Shown here: one piece after another, positions 36,398 through 45,064 of the stretch
Numbering within the stretch: position 1 is the stretch's first letter
Layout of the letters: each line of letters opens with the position of its first letter
Assembly (NCBI GenBank): GCA_900258555.1
Contig: LT984854.1
Location: 329,136-391,154, forward strand
DNA from: an uncultured Desulfobacterium sp.
GTDB taxonomy: Bacteria; Desulfobacterota; DSM-4660; Desulfatiglandales; Desulfatiglandaceae
Reading direction: 5' to 3'
DNA length: 62,019 nt
The notes under the pieces: model-generated
Databases searched by the model: none
The model's input: the letters and a program-made list of their open reading frames with translations, nothing else
Told to the model about the DNA's origin: nothing
Translations under genes and position numbers: made by a program

Positions 36398-36804
36398 TGG
36401 TCATTTCTCCAGGATTTTAAGGTGTCAATTATGGGAGGGGGATAGTGTCTCATAGGATCTTTGCCTGCCCGGCGATATGAAATGAATTGATAAAATAGCG
36501 GGAAAGTGTTTGTCAAAGTCAATGGCAGGGAGGATGAAGCTGGGCATGCATAGGTTACTGACAGATGCTAACTTGTTGTGCTCACTGTAAGAATATGCAA
36601 TAAAAAGTTAACGTGTTGATATGAAGGAAAATTCGGGAGATCATTTTCAACAATAAAATTTAAGCACTTAAACATAGATAGGTTTTTGTGAATAATTTTT
36701 TCCACACTTGCAATCTCGCTGAATCGTTATTTTTCCAGGATTTTTTAAGATTTTTGCAAACGCTTTAAAAACAGGGGCCGGGATCAGTTAAAAATAGCAT
36801 CTTC
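36398..36804. other. 407-bp intergenic region between kinase and secretion operon
   Basis: AT-rich, without an open gene. It contains the 3' end of the gsp operon transcript and the promoter side of the kinase gene. I see no clear terminator; runs of T near 36710-36750 are not preceded by a good stem. Confidence 0.35.
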
Positions 36805-37401
36805 CTACTCTGATTTTTGAACTGCATCGAGGAAGGGATTTTCTTGGGTTGGTTGTTCTTCTTCTATCTTTTCCTGCCGCTGGTCCATCTTCTCCATTGC
36901 ATCACGAAATGGATTGGGTGGCTCTTTCGGTGCTGATGCCTGCGTCTTTTCCTTACCTGGCTGGCCTGTTGTGACGCTTGCAGCCCCGGAGGCTTCTGAG
37001 ACAGGTGTTTCAGGGCTCAGCGCCTCTGGGGGCCGGGACTTTCCTTCGTGATATAGATTAAGCCTGACATCTTTTCCCCCCTCTGTCAGTATCAGATAGT
37101 TTTTTCCTATCTCTTTAATAACCATCCCGGCGATGTCATCCCCCTCTTTCCGCAGTCCACTTGTCCCGGTGTCGCCTACCTTATCGCTTTCACGGATTAT
37201 CGCCCAGTTTCCCCTTGACGACAATATCACGCCGGTGAACATGAGGTCTTTTTCCAGTTTTAAAGACAGGGGTGATTTGTAAAGGCCCTTGACTTCCGGC
37301 GCCGGGGTAAAGATGTGTCTATCCACCATTTCAGATGATCCTTTGGCTATACACGGCAGGCAAAGATAACAGAAGACAAAAAAAAGCAATATTTTTTTCA
37401 T
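36805..37401 (-). CDS. GspC-like HR-domain periplasmic protein
   Basis: 198 residues from the ATG at 37401 (AAGGAG 6 bases upstream; earlier in-frame starts lie in gspD). A signal peptide (about 1-22) replaces the usual GspC membrane anchor. Residues 25-110 match the GspC/PilP homology region: RHIFTPAPEVKG, LMFTGVILSSRGNWAIIRES and NYLILTEGGKDVRLNLY. No PDZ domain is present; the rest is a Pro/Glu/Gln-rich tail. It is last in the operon, just after the secretin (19-base gap), so it probably binds GspD. Confidence 0.75.
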   Translation of the reverse strand: MKKILLFFVFCYLCLPCIAKGSSEMVDRHIFTPAPEVKGLYKSPLSLKLEKDLMFTGVILSSRGNWAIIRESDKVGDTGTSGLRKEGDDIAGMVIKEIGKNYLILTEGGKDVRLNLYHEGKSRPPEALSPETPVSEASGAASVTTGQPGKEKTQASAPKEPPNPFRDAMEKMDQRQEKIEEEQPTQENPFLDAVQKSE

Positions 37402-37420
37402 GCAGGCTCCTTTACTGTGC

Positions 37421-39604
37421 CTAATCCTTTTTCTTAATAATCTCTTTAACATATTCCACCCTTTGGGAGAATTCCTTTGTAATGGCGTCCGCCTCTGCTC
37501 GGGTGGATATGGTCCTGGGTGTAATAAGAAAGATCAGTTCAGTCTTGTCAACTTTTTGCTGCCTCCCGCCGAAAAGATAGCCAAGGAAAGGTATGTCCCT
37601 TAGATATGGAATACCGGAGCCGCTGGTGTCAAGCTTTGATCTCATGAGGCCGCCAAGAAATATGGTCTGCCCGTTTTCAATAACAATGGCGGTCTTCGCC
37701 TTTCTGTTCAAAAATGAATATGCCTTCAGATCGGGGTCTTTTGTCCCCAGCTCACTGACCTCCTGGGACAGATCTATCTTGACCAGACCTCCTGAATTGA
37801 TATGAGGGGTTACAGTAAGCAAAACCCCGGTGTCCCTGTATTCAATGCTGCTGACAGTGCCCACCGCGGTCGTGGTCTCGCCTGTGGGAATGGGGACCTG
37901 TTCACCCACCTCTATGACGGATTCCTTGTTGTCCACCGCCAGCACATTGGGGGAAGACAGTATGTTTATTTCCCCTTCTTCGCCAAGGGCTGTTATCAGC
38001 CCCCTTAAAAAATCCACCGAGTCAAACAAGCCGATGCTCAAACCGGTAGGTCCTGTACCAAGGGCCTGGTTGATGACCTTCTCTGTACCGTTATCAAGGG
38101 CACCCTGTATCTTGTAGCCTGATTGAGCCCGGTCCTTTAAAAACCATTCGATCCCGTACTCAAGAGACCCTGACAGGGTAATCTCTGCGATCACCACGTT
38201 GATCAGCACCTGTCTTGGCACAGTATCGAGTTTTTTAAGGATCCCTGAAATCAGCTTGTAATCCCTACCCGTTGCCCTGAAAACTATGGCGTTGTTTGTC
38301 TCGTCCGGGATTATCTCCACCTCACCGGAAAGATCTCTTGCAAGGCCTGTCCCGCTGGGCCTTGCCGTAGGTTTTATTATGGATGTCTTTTCTTTTGAGG
38401 CGGAGGCGCTTCCTCCGTAAAGCTGCCTTAAAATATCGGCGAGTTCCACCGCCGTTCCATTTTCCACAAAATATACAAATACATTTATCCCTGAATTATC
38501 CGCATGGTCCATCGCTGCTATCCAGTCCTCGACCAGCTTGAGTATCGAAGGCCATCTGGTTACGACCAGAAGCGCATTAATAGTCTTTATCGGGGTGATC
38601 TCAAAGCCCTCGCTGTCCATTCCCTGCCTGGTGTATAGTCCGCCCGTCTTAAGAACCCCCTTCAGATCCTTGGCCATGTCCACGGCATCAGCCTCCTTCA
38701 CGGGAAAGACACACCATGAGATGTCTGTAAAATACTCTACGTCCATCATTGCAAGGATGTTCATGGCCTTGTCAACATTGTCCGCCGTATCAGTGATGAC
38801 AAGTGAGTTTGTAACCGTGTCCTGGACCACCGAGGCATTTTTGGAAAGAAACGGCTTTATGTTATTTGCGGCCGTGGCCGCAGCAAGATACCTGAGCCTG
38901 ACCATTTGGGTGACGTCCCCGGGCTGATCAACGAGCTCGGCGGGAAGGACGGCAGTGACCGAACCGGCGCTTGCCTCCCGTCTTACCACCTTGAATATTT
39001 CCCCCGGCCCCTCTACGATTGACAGATTATTAAGCTGTAAAACATTATTGAGCACATTGATGAATTTTGTCCTCGTAAAATCACCGGATACGCGAAATGT
39101 CACATTCGCCTTAATACTTGGATCCACCATGTAGTTGATCTTGAAGAGCTCAAAAAGTGTTACATCCAGCACCTCATAGATGTCTGCATTATCAAAGGCA
39201 AGCTCTACATGCACCGAAGGCTCAGGAGCCTTATCATGTTTTCTTGGTCTGGCCTTGCCGTTCATCACGGCAAGGAGCGGTTTTAACTGCGGCGGGGGTT
39301 TGATATCCTTGGTCTTGAACGCAGGGGATGTACGCGGTTTTTGTTCCGGACTGTCGGGAGGCACCTGGTCCTCCTGTGAGGTTATCATATCTACATTCGG
39401 CCTATTCTCCGCCCCCTCTTCTGCTACAGGTGATTCTGAAGCAGCATGAGATTCGCTTCTGATCTCATCTACGCCTTTGCCGGTTGCACAACCGGAAAAT
39501 GGCAATGAAACAAAGACAATGGCTAACACCATGGCCGCGCACAGTATGGCATTGACCATAACCACGCCGTAAACAGAATGCCTCCCCGTAATTCGACGTT
39601 TCAT
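37421..39604 (-). CDS. gspD: Type II secretion outer-membrane secretin GspD
   Basis: 727 residues. The N terminus has a lipoprotein signal with LPFSGC (Cys39), which would let the secretin reach the outer membrane without a pilotin. N0 (about 130-205) and N1-N3 repeat domains follow; the C-terminal secretin part (about 470-715) contains VLINVVIAEITLSGSLEYGI, ILSSPNVLAVDNKE, VGEQVPIPTGET and IPYLRDIPFLGYLFGG. Its ATGA overlaps the gspM stop by 4 bases. Confidence 0.95.
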   Translation of the reverse strand: MKRRITGRHSVYGVVMVNAILCAAMVLAIVFVSLPFSGCATGKGVDEIRSESHAASESPVAEEGAENRPNVDMITSQEDQVPPDSPEQKPRTSPAFKTKDIKPPPQLKPLLAVMNGKARPRKHDKAPEPSVHVELAFDNADIYEVLDVTLFELFKINYMVDPSIKANVTFRVSGDFTRTKFINVLNNVLQLNNLSIVEGPGEIFKVVRREASAGSVTAVLPAELVDQPGDVTQMVRLRYLAAATAANNIKPFLSKNASVVQDTVTNSLVITDTADNVDKAMNILAMMDVEYFTDISWCVFPVKEADAVDMAKDLKGVLKTGGLYTRQGMDSEGFEITPIKTINALLVVTRWPSILKLVEDWIAAMDHADNSGINVFVYFVENGTAVELADILRQLYGGSASASKEKTSIIKPTARPSGTGLARDLSGEVEIIPDETNNAIVFRATGRDYKLISGILKKLDTVPRQVLINVVIAEITLSGSLEYGIEWFLKDRAQSGYKIQGALDNGTEKVINQALGTGPTGLSIGLFDSVDFLRGLITALGEEGEINILSSPNVLAVDNKESVIEVGEQVPIPTGETTTAVGTVSSIEYRDTGVLLTVTPHINSGGLVKIDLSQEVSELGTKDPDLKAYSFLNRKAKTAIVIENGQTIFLGGLMRSKLDTSGSGIPYLRDIPFLGYLFGGRQQKVDKTELIFLITPRTISTRAEADAITKEFSQRVEYVKEIIKKKD

Positions 39605-40164
39605 CTTTTTATTCCTTCCACAAATAGGACGCCAAGTTGTAAGGTGATGCTCAAGTCGTATTCCCTGTTGCGGGAATAATTGACCTCAAGCCTTTCTATC
39701 CTTACGGCCTGTCCCATGTTTTCGAGGCCTTCAAGGAGATCCGAGAGCCCCTGAGTGGTGGCGCTCAACTGGAATTCCACAAGGCTCAAGGGATAATTTC
39801 GCCATTTGGACGGAGAAAGGCCCTTATATGCCGCAAGGGCCAGGGCATGGGTCTGCATAAATTCCTGGAGCCAAAGCTGGGTGTGTATGGATACCTCATC
39901 CAGGGTCTCGCCCTTGATCAACCGGGTCATCAACCGCCCCACCTTCTCTTCGATCTTTGCGGGGCTGTCCTTTGTAGCGGAGAGTTTTTCGAGCCTCTGG
40001 GTCATGCGGTCTCGCTGTTGGGAATCTTTGTCTATCTCCGCCTTGAGCTCATCGCCTCTATCCAGCAGGGGGGAGTAGACATGGATCCACCACACAAGGA
40101 CTGCCGCCACAATCAGGGCGCAACCCAAAAACCATTCGCGCACTCTTTTATTTATCGGCTTCAT
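39601..40164 (-). CDS. gspM: Type II secretion protein GspM
   Basis: 187 residues. Short cytoplasmic N terminus, one membrane segment (about 12-32), a periplasmic coiled coil (about 35-70) and a ferredoxin-like C-terminal fold (about 95-187). Sequence is divergent, as usual for GspM; the assignment rests on size, topology and position between gspL and gspD. It overlaps gspL by 17 bases and gspD by 4. Confidence 0.8.
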   Translation of the reverse strand: MKPINKRVREWFLGCALIVAAVLVWWIHVYSPLLDRGDELKAEIDKDSQQRDRMTQRLEKLSATKDSPAKIEEKVGRLMTRLIKGETLDEVSIHTQLWLQEFMQTHALALAAYKGLSPSKWRNYPLSLVEFQLSATTQGLSDLLEGLENMGQAVRIERLEVNYSRNREYDLSITLQLGVLFVEGIKR

Positions 40165-41563
40165 AGCCCTTTATTTTTAGCGACAGGCTGAATTGCTCCT
40201 CCCCGGCCTTTTCCTTTCCTACTGAACCGGTTAGGGCTGTTTGGTCAAAAATTTCTGATGCACGCAAGGCCTCAACCACCCTTAACGCATCAGGGCCTTC
40301 TCCTTTTGCTGTTATCTCTCCCTTTTGAAAATTAAGATGTGAAAACCAGGTCCCTTCAGGCAAACACCCTGCAATTTCATTTATGATACTGAAAAGTTTG
40401 GGCCTTGTCTTTATGAATTCACCTGCGTCATTGAGGAATCTGCCCGCATCCATGACGATTCGTCTGTCCCGTTCAATGGGTTCGAGTCTTTGTTTCAGGC
40501 CGTCCAGCTCGGTCTTTAGGGTGCTAAGCGCTTGTTCCCTCCTTCCGATATCCCAGTCTGCCTTCCATGTCAGTAAAGAGCAAATCAGGATAAGGGCAAT
40601 AGTAACAGGGCCGAAAAACCTGAAGGGCTTTATGGTTGTCAGATGTGGAGGGTTTCCGTCAATGGATATCTCCTGTCTGGCCGACATGGCAAGCGAGGCC
40701 GCGGCGACGGCAGGGTTTTCCGTAATTGACGGCACCCCCTTAAGGATATCGGCGGTCGGCTGGGGCAGGACCGGGCCACTGCCGTCATCGAGATGAAATA
40801 TTTTGAGGTCCCGGTATCTTGATCCGATAGAGACCACGAGCGGCTCTCCGCCTGCAATCCCCTCTGAGGCAGGCCATGACCCGGAAAAAAGGTGTCCCTT
40901 TTCTTCATATACGGCCAGCTCATAGGCGCTGTCCTGCCTGAGGATCAGGCCAAGGGGCATGGGATATTTCTGAATGGTAAGCCACGCCCCGATGCCGTAT
41001 GATATCGGGAAAATCCCCCTTAAGGAGCCAAGGTGTCCTGTCTCACGGAATATATCCAGGTATTCGTCAATGTCCTTTCTTGGTCCGTAGAGGATAAGGG
41101 CATTAATGTTTCCATTGTCCCGTTTGTATAGATGGATATCGTAATATATCTCATCAAGGGGTAGATGGCAGCAGACAGGAAGGCTGTTTTTTACAGACTC
41201 AAGGGCATCCTCCATCGGCATGGGAGGAAGGACTGTGTCCCTGGTAAAAAACCTGTCCCTGGGAAGGCCCAGATAGATCGCCCGCGCCTTGGCGGTTGTA
41301 TTGCCTTCAACCAGAGGAAAGATGTTCATCCACTCCAGGAACTGTTTGAGCGACCACGGGACAGGCTCCTGGACCCTGCCGTAGGGCTCAAGGGAGGGAC
41401 CCGGCCTGGTCGGGCGGAGTCCCTGGCGTGTCCGGGCAAGATATATGTAATGCAACTGATCTTTCTCAAGATACAGACCGATGATATCCTGCCTGGCCGG
41501 TGTCATTCCGGGCCTGCCGGTAAGATAGTCTTTTATAAACAGGAAATAGCTTTCACAAATCAA
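40148..41563 (-). CDS. gspL: Type II secretion protein GspL
   Basis: 471 residues if the TTG at 41563 (TTGA overlap with the gspK stop) is used; the domain similarity begins near DIIGLYLEKDQL, so the ATG at 41506 is also possible. The cytoplasmic actin-like part lies at about 25-300 (YLGLPRDRFFTRDTVLP). One membrane segment follows (about 320-340), then a periplasmic coiled coil (about 345-385) and a ferredoxin-like domain. It couples the GspE ATPase to the inner membrane platform. Confidence 0.85.
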   Translation of the reverse strand: MICESYFLFIKDYLTGRPGMTPARQDIIGLYLEKDQLHYIYLARTRQGLRPTRPGPSLEPYGRVQEPVPWSLKQFLEWMNIFPLVEGNTTAKARAIYLGLPRDRFFTRDTVLPPMPMEDALESVKNSLPVCCHLPLDEIYYDIHLYKRDNGNINALILYGPRKDIDEYLDIFRETGHLGSLRGIFPISYGIGAWLTIQKYPMPLGLILRQDSAYELAVYEEKGHLFSGSWPASEGIAGGEPLVVSIGSRYRDLKIFHLDDGSGPVLPQPTADILKGVPSITENPAVAAASLAMSARQEISIDGNPPHLTTIKPFRFFGPVTIALILICSLLTWKADWDIGRREQALSTLKTELDGLKQRLEPIERDRRIVMDAGRFLNDAGEFIKTRPKLFSIINEIAGCLPEGTWFSHLNFQKGEITAKGEGPDALRVVEALRASEIFDQTALTGSVGKEKAGEEQFSLSLKIKGYEADK

Positions 41564-42381
41564 TGCAGGCCCTCATCAGAATCGGATGATTGCATGTCAA
41601 GGTCAGAATTTATCAACATAGCCTGATAAAGATTAACAACATCCCATCGGTCGGACTTCTTTTCCAGAAGCGCCACAACACAATTATAGCTATTTTGCCT
41701 CCCAGGCGCCACTATGCTTACCCTCTTTTCCTCTTTTGGATAAATGGTGAAATCCTCGATCAATGAACGTGCCGCCTGCTTACCCTCTCCTGCAAGCGGA
41801 CCTATAATGGGGTTTCCCCAAAAAATATCCTGAGTTACACCCCTTACGAGCAGCAATTCCGTAAGGACCTTAAAAGGTCCGTTTGCCGGCCTATAGGAAA
41901 GCCCGTTTGACTGGTAAAAACCCGCCTCAGCGCCTCTTTTCCTTGTGTCCGAGTCATGGTCCCGCCAGTCAAGGATAGCGTCGGCCATCTGATCCGCTTC
42001 ATCTTCCAGCTCATCACCCAAAAGTGTGCGGATCTTATCCCTTATCTGGCCCTCCTGGGCGTTGTTGATGTTTATCCTGTTGGATTCGTCGTCCACCCTT
42101 ACCCACATTTCAACCCCGTCCGGAGAAACCCTGTTCCATACCCCCTTATTTTCCTTTTGGCCGGGCAAGGGCCATGTATCAACGGAAAACAGCGCAAGCA
42201 CTGATTCCACTGCCTGTGTCTGCCTGAGCTTGTCCCAGGCACCTGTTGCCAGACTTGCCTTTTGACGATTGTGGTCCAGGTATTCCCCTGCCAAAAACCC
42301 TATCAGGACCAGGACCCACAAGACCATGATCAGTAGGCTTCCTGCTGAACTAGTCATCAAGTGGACTGACCTTTTTATCAC
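41560..42381 (-). CDS. gspK: Minor pseudopilin GspK
   Basis: 273 residues from the GTG at 42381, which overlaps the gspJ stop (GTGA); a longer ATG-started frame (42495) lies inside gspJ and is unlikely. The N-terminal hydrophobic helix SLLIMVLWVLVLIGFLAGE resembles GspK, which has a shortened prepilin-type leader. The large globular domain has NRINNNA-like RININNAQE and two helix-hairpin segments. GspK caps the pseudopilus tip with GspI and GspJ. Confidence 0.88.
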   Translation of the reverse strand: MIKRSVHLMTSSAGSLLIMVLWVLVLIGFLAGEYLDHNRQKASLATGAWDKLRQTQAVESVLALFSVDTWPLPGQKENKGVWNRVSPDGVEMWVRVDDESNRININNAQEGQIRDKIRTLLGDELEDEADQMADAILDWRDHDSDTRKRGAEAGFYQSNGLSYRPANGPFKVLTELLLVRGVTQDIFWGNPIIGPLAGEGKQAARSLIEDFTIYPKEEKRVSIVAPGRQNSYNCVVALLEKKSDRWDVVNLYQAMLINSDLDMQSSDSDEGLH

Positions 42382-43037
42382 TTTATCTTCGACCTCAGAC
42401 AAAAAAACCAGTCCTTGGACCGCTTGCCGGAATCTGCCCCCACACCAAGCCTGACACCCAGGGCTGCGGGCAGGGCAGGGGTATCGGGTTTCCACTGGTC
42501 TTTAATTACAGAAGGCCCTTTTTGGCCTTCCTTTTTATTGTCAAAATAGGCCAGGCCGAACTCTGTAATCCCTGGGACCATGCTGATAGGCTCAGGCAAG
42601 CCAGCCCCTTTGCCTGAAAAGGGCTCCTTATCAAGGTCATCTTTAGTGGTGATTACCTGTTCAAACAGATACAGGGCCTTTTCTTCCTCCATGAAAATAT
42701 ACGTCACCCTCATCAGCCCCTGCCACGGAGAGCCCTGCGGGGCATAAGAGGTGAAAAACGATACACTGTTGCTGTCGCCGTAAAAAGGCAGCAACTTCTT
42801 TGCAGGCGCTTGATCAAAGGGGTCGTATCTGACCAGCGAGAGCAACTGCCTTTCCATCAGAGATGGAATTGCCGACAAGACCTGAAAATCTTCTCCTTCC
42901 TTTGCGCCGCGTTCCCACGATTCGATGGAAAGCCTTAGGGCCGTGGCAACGACGACAGTAACCATAGAGACCAGGATCATGGCCACCAGGATCTCAAGTA
43001 GAGTAAAGCCTCCCTTTATTTTCAGCGACGATACCAA
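42378..43037 (-). CDS. gspJ: Minor pseudopilin GspJ
   Basis: 219 residues from a TTG at 43037 (uncertain; an ATG-equivalent start at 43088 would give 236). The prepilin site is KIKGG|FTLLEIL, cleaved after Gly, with the conserved Glu5. The hydrophobic helix follows (about 13-33), then a globular domain with YIFMEEEKALYLFEQV. It overlaps gspI at its 5' end and gspK at its 3' end. Confidence 0.88.
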   Translation of the reverse strand: MVSSLKIKGGFTLLEILVAMILVSMVTVVVATALRLSIESWERGAKEGEDFQVLSAIPSLMERQLLSLVRYDPFDQAPAKKLLPFYGDSNSVSFFTSYAPQGSPWQGLMRVTYIFMEEEKALYLFEQVITTKDDLDKEPFSGKGAGLPEPISMVPGITEFGLAYFDNKKEGQKGPSVIKDQWKPDTPALPAALGVRLGVGADSGKRSKDWFFCLRSKIK

Positions 43038-43420
43038 CGGCTCAGATAATATGCCCTTTCCCTTTGTCCTTGGTTGTGGATGAGACAAAGGTCTAAATTC
43101 AGCATGGAGGGGACCTTGTAAAGTCTATCCCCGTCTCCCGTATTAAGTTCAAGGGGAGTGACGGACATAGTGTATTGCCACCCCTCTTCCCCCTGTACAA
43201 TGCCCGCCCCTTTTCCCTGACGCAACACGGAATCAATCAACTGCGAATCTGCAAGGATATTGTGTGCTATACGGCAGGATTCCACCTGCTCGTCCGATTT
43301 CCACGATATCCTCTTTGACTGTGAAAATGCCTGAAAAACCGCCCCGAGGGAAATGCCGATAATCAACAGCGCGACCAGCACCTCAAGGAGCGTAAACCCC
43401 GTTCTGTTTTTCAGAAACAT
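43022..43420 (-). CDS. gspI: Minor pseudopilin GspI
   Basis: 132 residues. Prepilin leader MFLKNRTG|FTLLEVLVALLII with Glu5 after cleavage. The globular part is short, as usual, with WQYTMSVTPLEL. Its ATG shares one base with the gspH stop (TAATG). It is part of the tip complex I-J-K. Confidence 0.9.
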   Translation of the reverse strand: MFLKNRTGFTLLEVLVALLIIGISLGAVFQAFSQSKRISWKSDEQVESCRIAHNILADSQLIDSVLRQGKGAGIVQGEEGWQYTMSVTPLELNTGDGDRLYKVPSMLNLDLCLIHNQGQRERAYYLSRWYRR

Positions 43421-43872
43421 TACCCCTCTTCCTCTACACGGGCCAAAAGGCCCGTCAACAAGTCAATCCTGAATGAATATGACTCCTGTCCCGGTATGGA
43501 AAGCGTCAGCTCTTCTCCGCCTGAACTCCCGTCCGGGTAAAAATAAACGGCGTAGACATCATCATCTGCCATGCCCACGCCTTTGCCCTCAATGGCCATC
43601 TCGGCAGGGATATCAATCATCTTTTTGTAGCCCTTGATTGAGCAGCGCCTATCACTTGAAGATATATTTACAGTCGTGGGCTCAGCCCTTTCCACTGACA
43701 GCCTCCTTGCCTCCTTGCAAAGGGAGATCAGCTCCTGGGCGAATACCTTTGCCTGCCTGTCGGACGTGGATTTTCCCACCCGAACAAAGACAAGTGTCCC
43801 TGCCATTGCTATAATGATCATGACGATCAGCATTTCAATCAGGGTAAAGCCGGTATTAGAATTGAATCTCAT
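43420..43872 (-). CDS. gspH: Minor pseudopilin GspH
   Basis: 150 residues. Leader MRFNSNTG|FTLIEMLIVMIII with Glu5 after the cleavage site. A short globular domain follows, with AQELISLCKEARRLSVE (GspH-type helix) and a beta-rich end. It overlaps gspF by 17 bases and gspI by 1. Confidence 0.9.
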   Translation of the reverse strand: MRFNSNTGFTLIEMLIVMIIIAMAGTLVFVRVGKSTSDRQAKVFAQELISLCKEARRLSVERAEPTTVNISSSDRRCSIKGYKKMIDIPAEMAIEGKGVGMADDDVYAVYFYPDGSSGGEELTLSIPGQESYSFRIDLLTGLLARVEEEG

Positions 43873-45064
43873 TTAATCCGAATATCGCCGACAACATCGA
43901 GACGACAATCCCCCCGATGACAAGGCCCATAAAGAGGATGGTCGCAGGTTCAAACAGCGCAAGGGAGGCCTTTATCCCGGCCTGTATCTTATTATCCAGC
44001 CTATCTGCTACAAGGACCAGCATCTCACCAAGTGTTCCTGTCTCTTCTCCCAGAGAGACCATCTGCACGGCCATGGCCGGGAAGACCTCCTGTTCCTTCA
44101 TTAAAACGCTGATACGCTTTCCCTCCTTGACCTGACGGTGTATATGATCTACAGCCTCCTTGACCTCGTTATTTTCCACCACATCCTTTACAATCGTCAG
44201 GGCCCTTAGCAGGGGCACACCGCTCAATATCATCGTCCCGAATGTCCTGGCAAAACGACTGATCTGGATATCTGCAATCAACGCACCAAAAAACGGGGTG
44301 CGGATGAGGGTCCTGTCCAGGATCTCTTTTCCCTTGGCCGTGTGAATGATGCGCCAAAACATTACAATGAAGCCTGTAATGGACAACAGGAGGGCCCAGC
44401 CCCATACCCGCATAAAATCGCTCATCTCAATCAGCACCCTTGTAGAAAACGGTAACTCCTGCCCAAGGTCACTGAAGATGGCTGCAAAACGGGGGACTAC
44501 AAAACCCATTATAACAAGAACAGAGACAGCGCCCACAAAAAACAGTATTGCGGGATAAATGGACGAGGAAACTATTACACCTTTTATCTCCTGGGATCGT
44601 TCCATGAACTGGGCCAGTTTTTCCATCACCTGCGGGAGCATCCCCCCTACCTCGCCCACCCTGACCATGTTGACATAGAGGTTGTTGAAATCAGCAGGCC
44701 TTGCGGCCATGGCGTCCGAAAGGGTGCTGCCCCCCTGGATTGACTCCCTTAAAAACCTGGCAATTGACCGGACGGCCTCCTGCTTTGATGCCTCTTCCAT
44801 AATGGTAAGAGTCTTCTCCATTGTGACCCCGGACTTTAAAAGATGCGCAAAATCTTTTGTCACCTGCAGGAGTTGTGCGGCATTAAGAGTCCTCCCTGAG
44901 CGCTTAAAAAACCTTATGCCCTGACCCCTGTCATCAAGCCATCTTACAAGCACCATGCCCCTGGCCTGAAGACTAAGAAGCAATGCGGCCCTGTCCTGCG
45001 CCTCGGATGATGCTACAATCCTGCGGCCCTTTGGATCAACCGCCTCGTAAGAAAATCGCTCCAT
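43856..45064 (-). CDS. gspF: Type II secretion inner-membrane platform protein GspF
   Basis: 402 residues, normal GspF length. Two cytoplasmic GspF domains (about 65-190 and 265-390) with three membrane segments near 165-190, 215-240 and 375-398. Typical blocks: LKSGVTMEKTLTIM, RVGEVGGMLPQVMEKLA, MVSLGEETGTLGEML and PATILFMGLVIGGIVVSM. Its ATG shares one base with the gspE stop (TGATG). Confidence 0.95.
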   Translation of the reverse strand: MERFSYEAVDPKGRRIVASSEAQDRAALLLSLQARGMVLVRWLDDRGQGIRFFKRSGRTLNAAQLLQVTKDFAHLLKSGVTMEKTLTIMEEASKQEAVRSIARFLRESIQGGSTLSDAMAARPADFNNLYVNMVRVGEVGGMLPQVMEKLAQFMERSQEIKGVIVSSSIYPAILFFVGAVSVLVIMGFVVPRFAAIFSDLGQELPFSTRVLIEMSDFMRVWGWALLLSITGFIVMFWRIIHTAKGKEILDRTLIRTPFFGALIADIQISRFARTFGTMILSGVPLLRALTIVKDVVENNEVKEAVDHIHRQVKEGKRISVLMKEQEVFPAMAVQMVSLGEETGTLGEMLVLVADRLDNKIQAGIKASLALFEPATILFMGLVIGGIVVSMLSAIFGLNEIQF

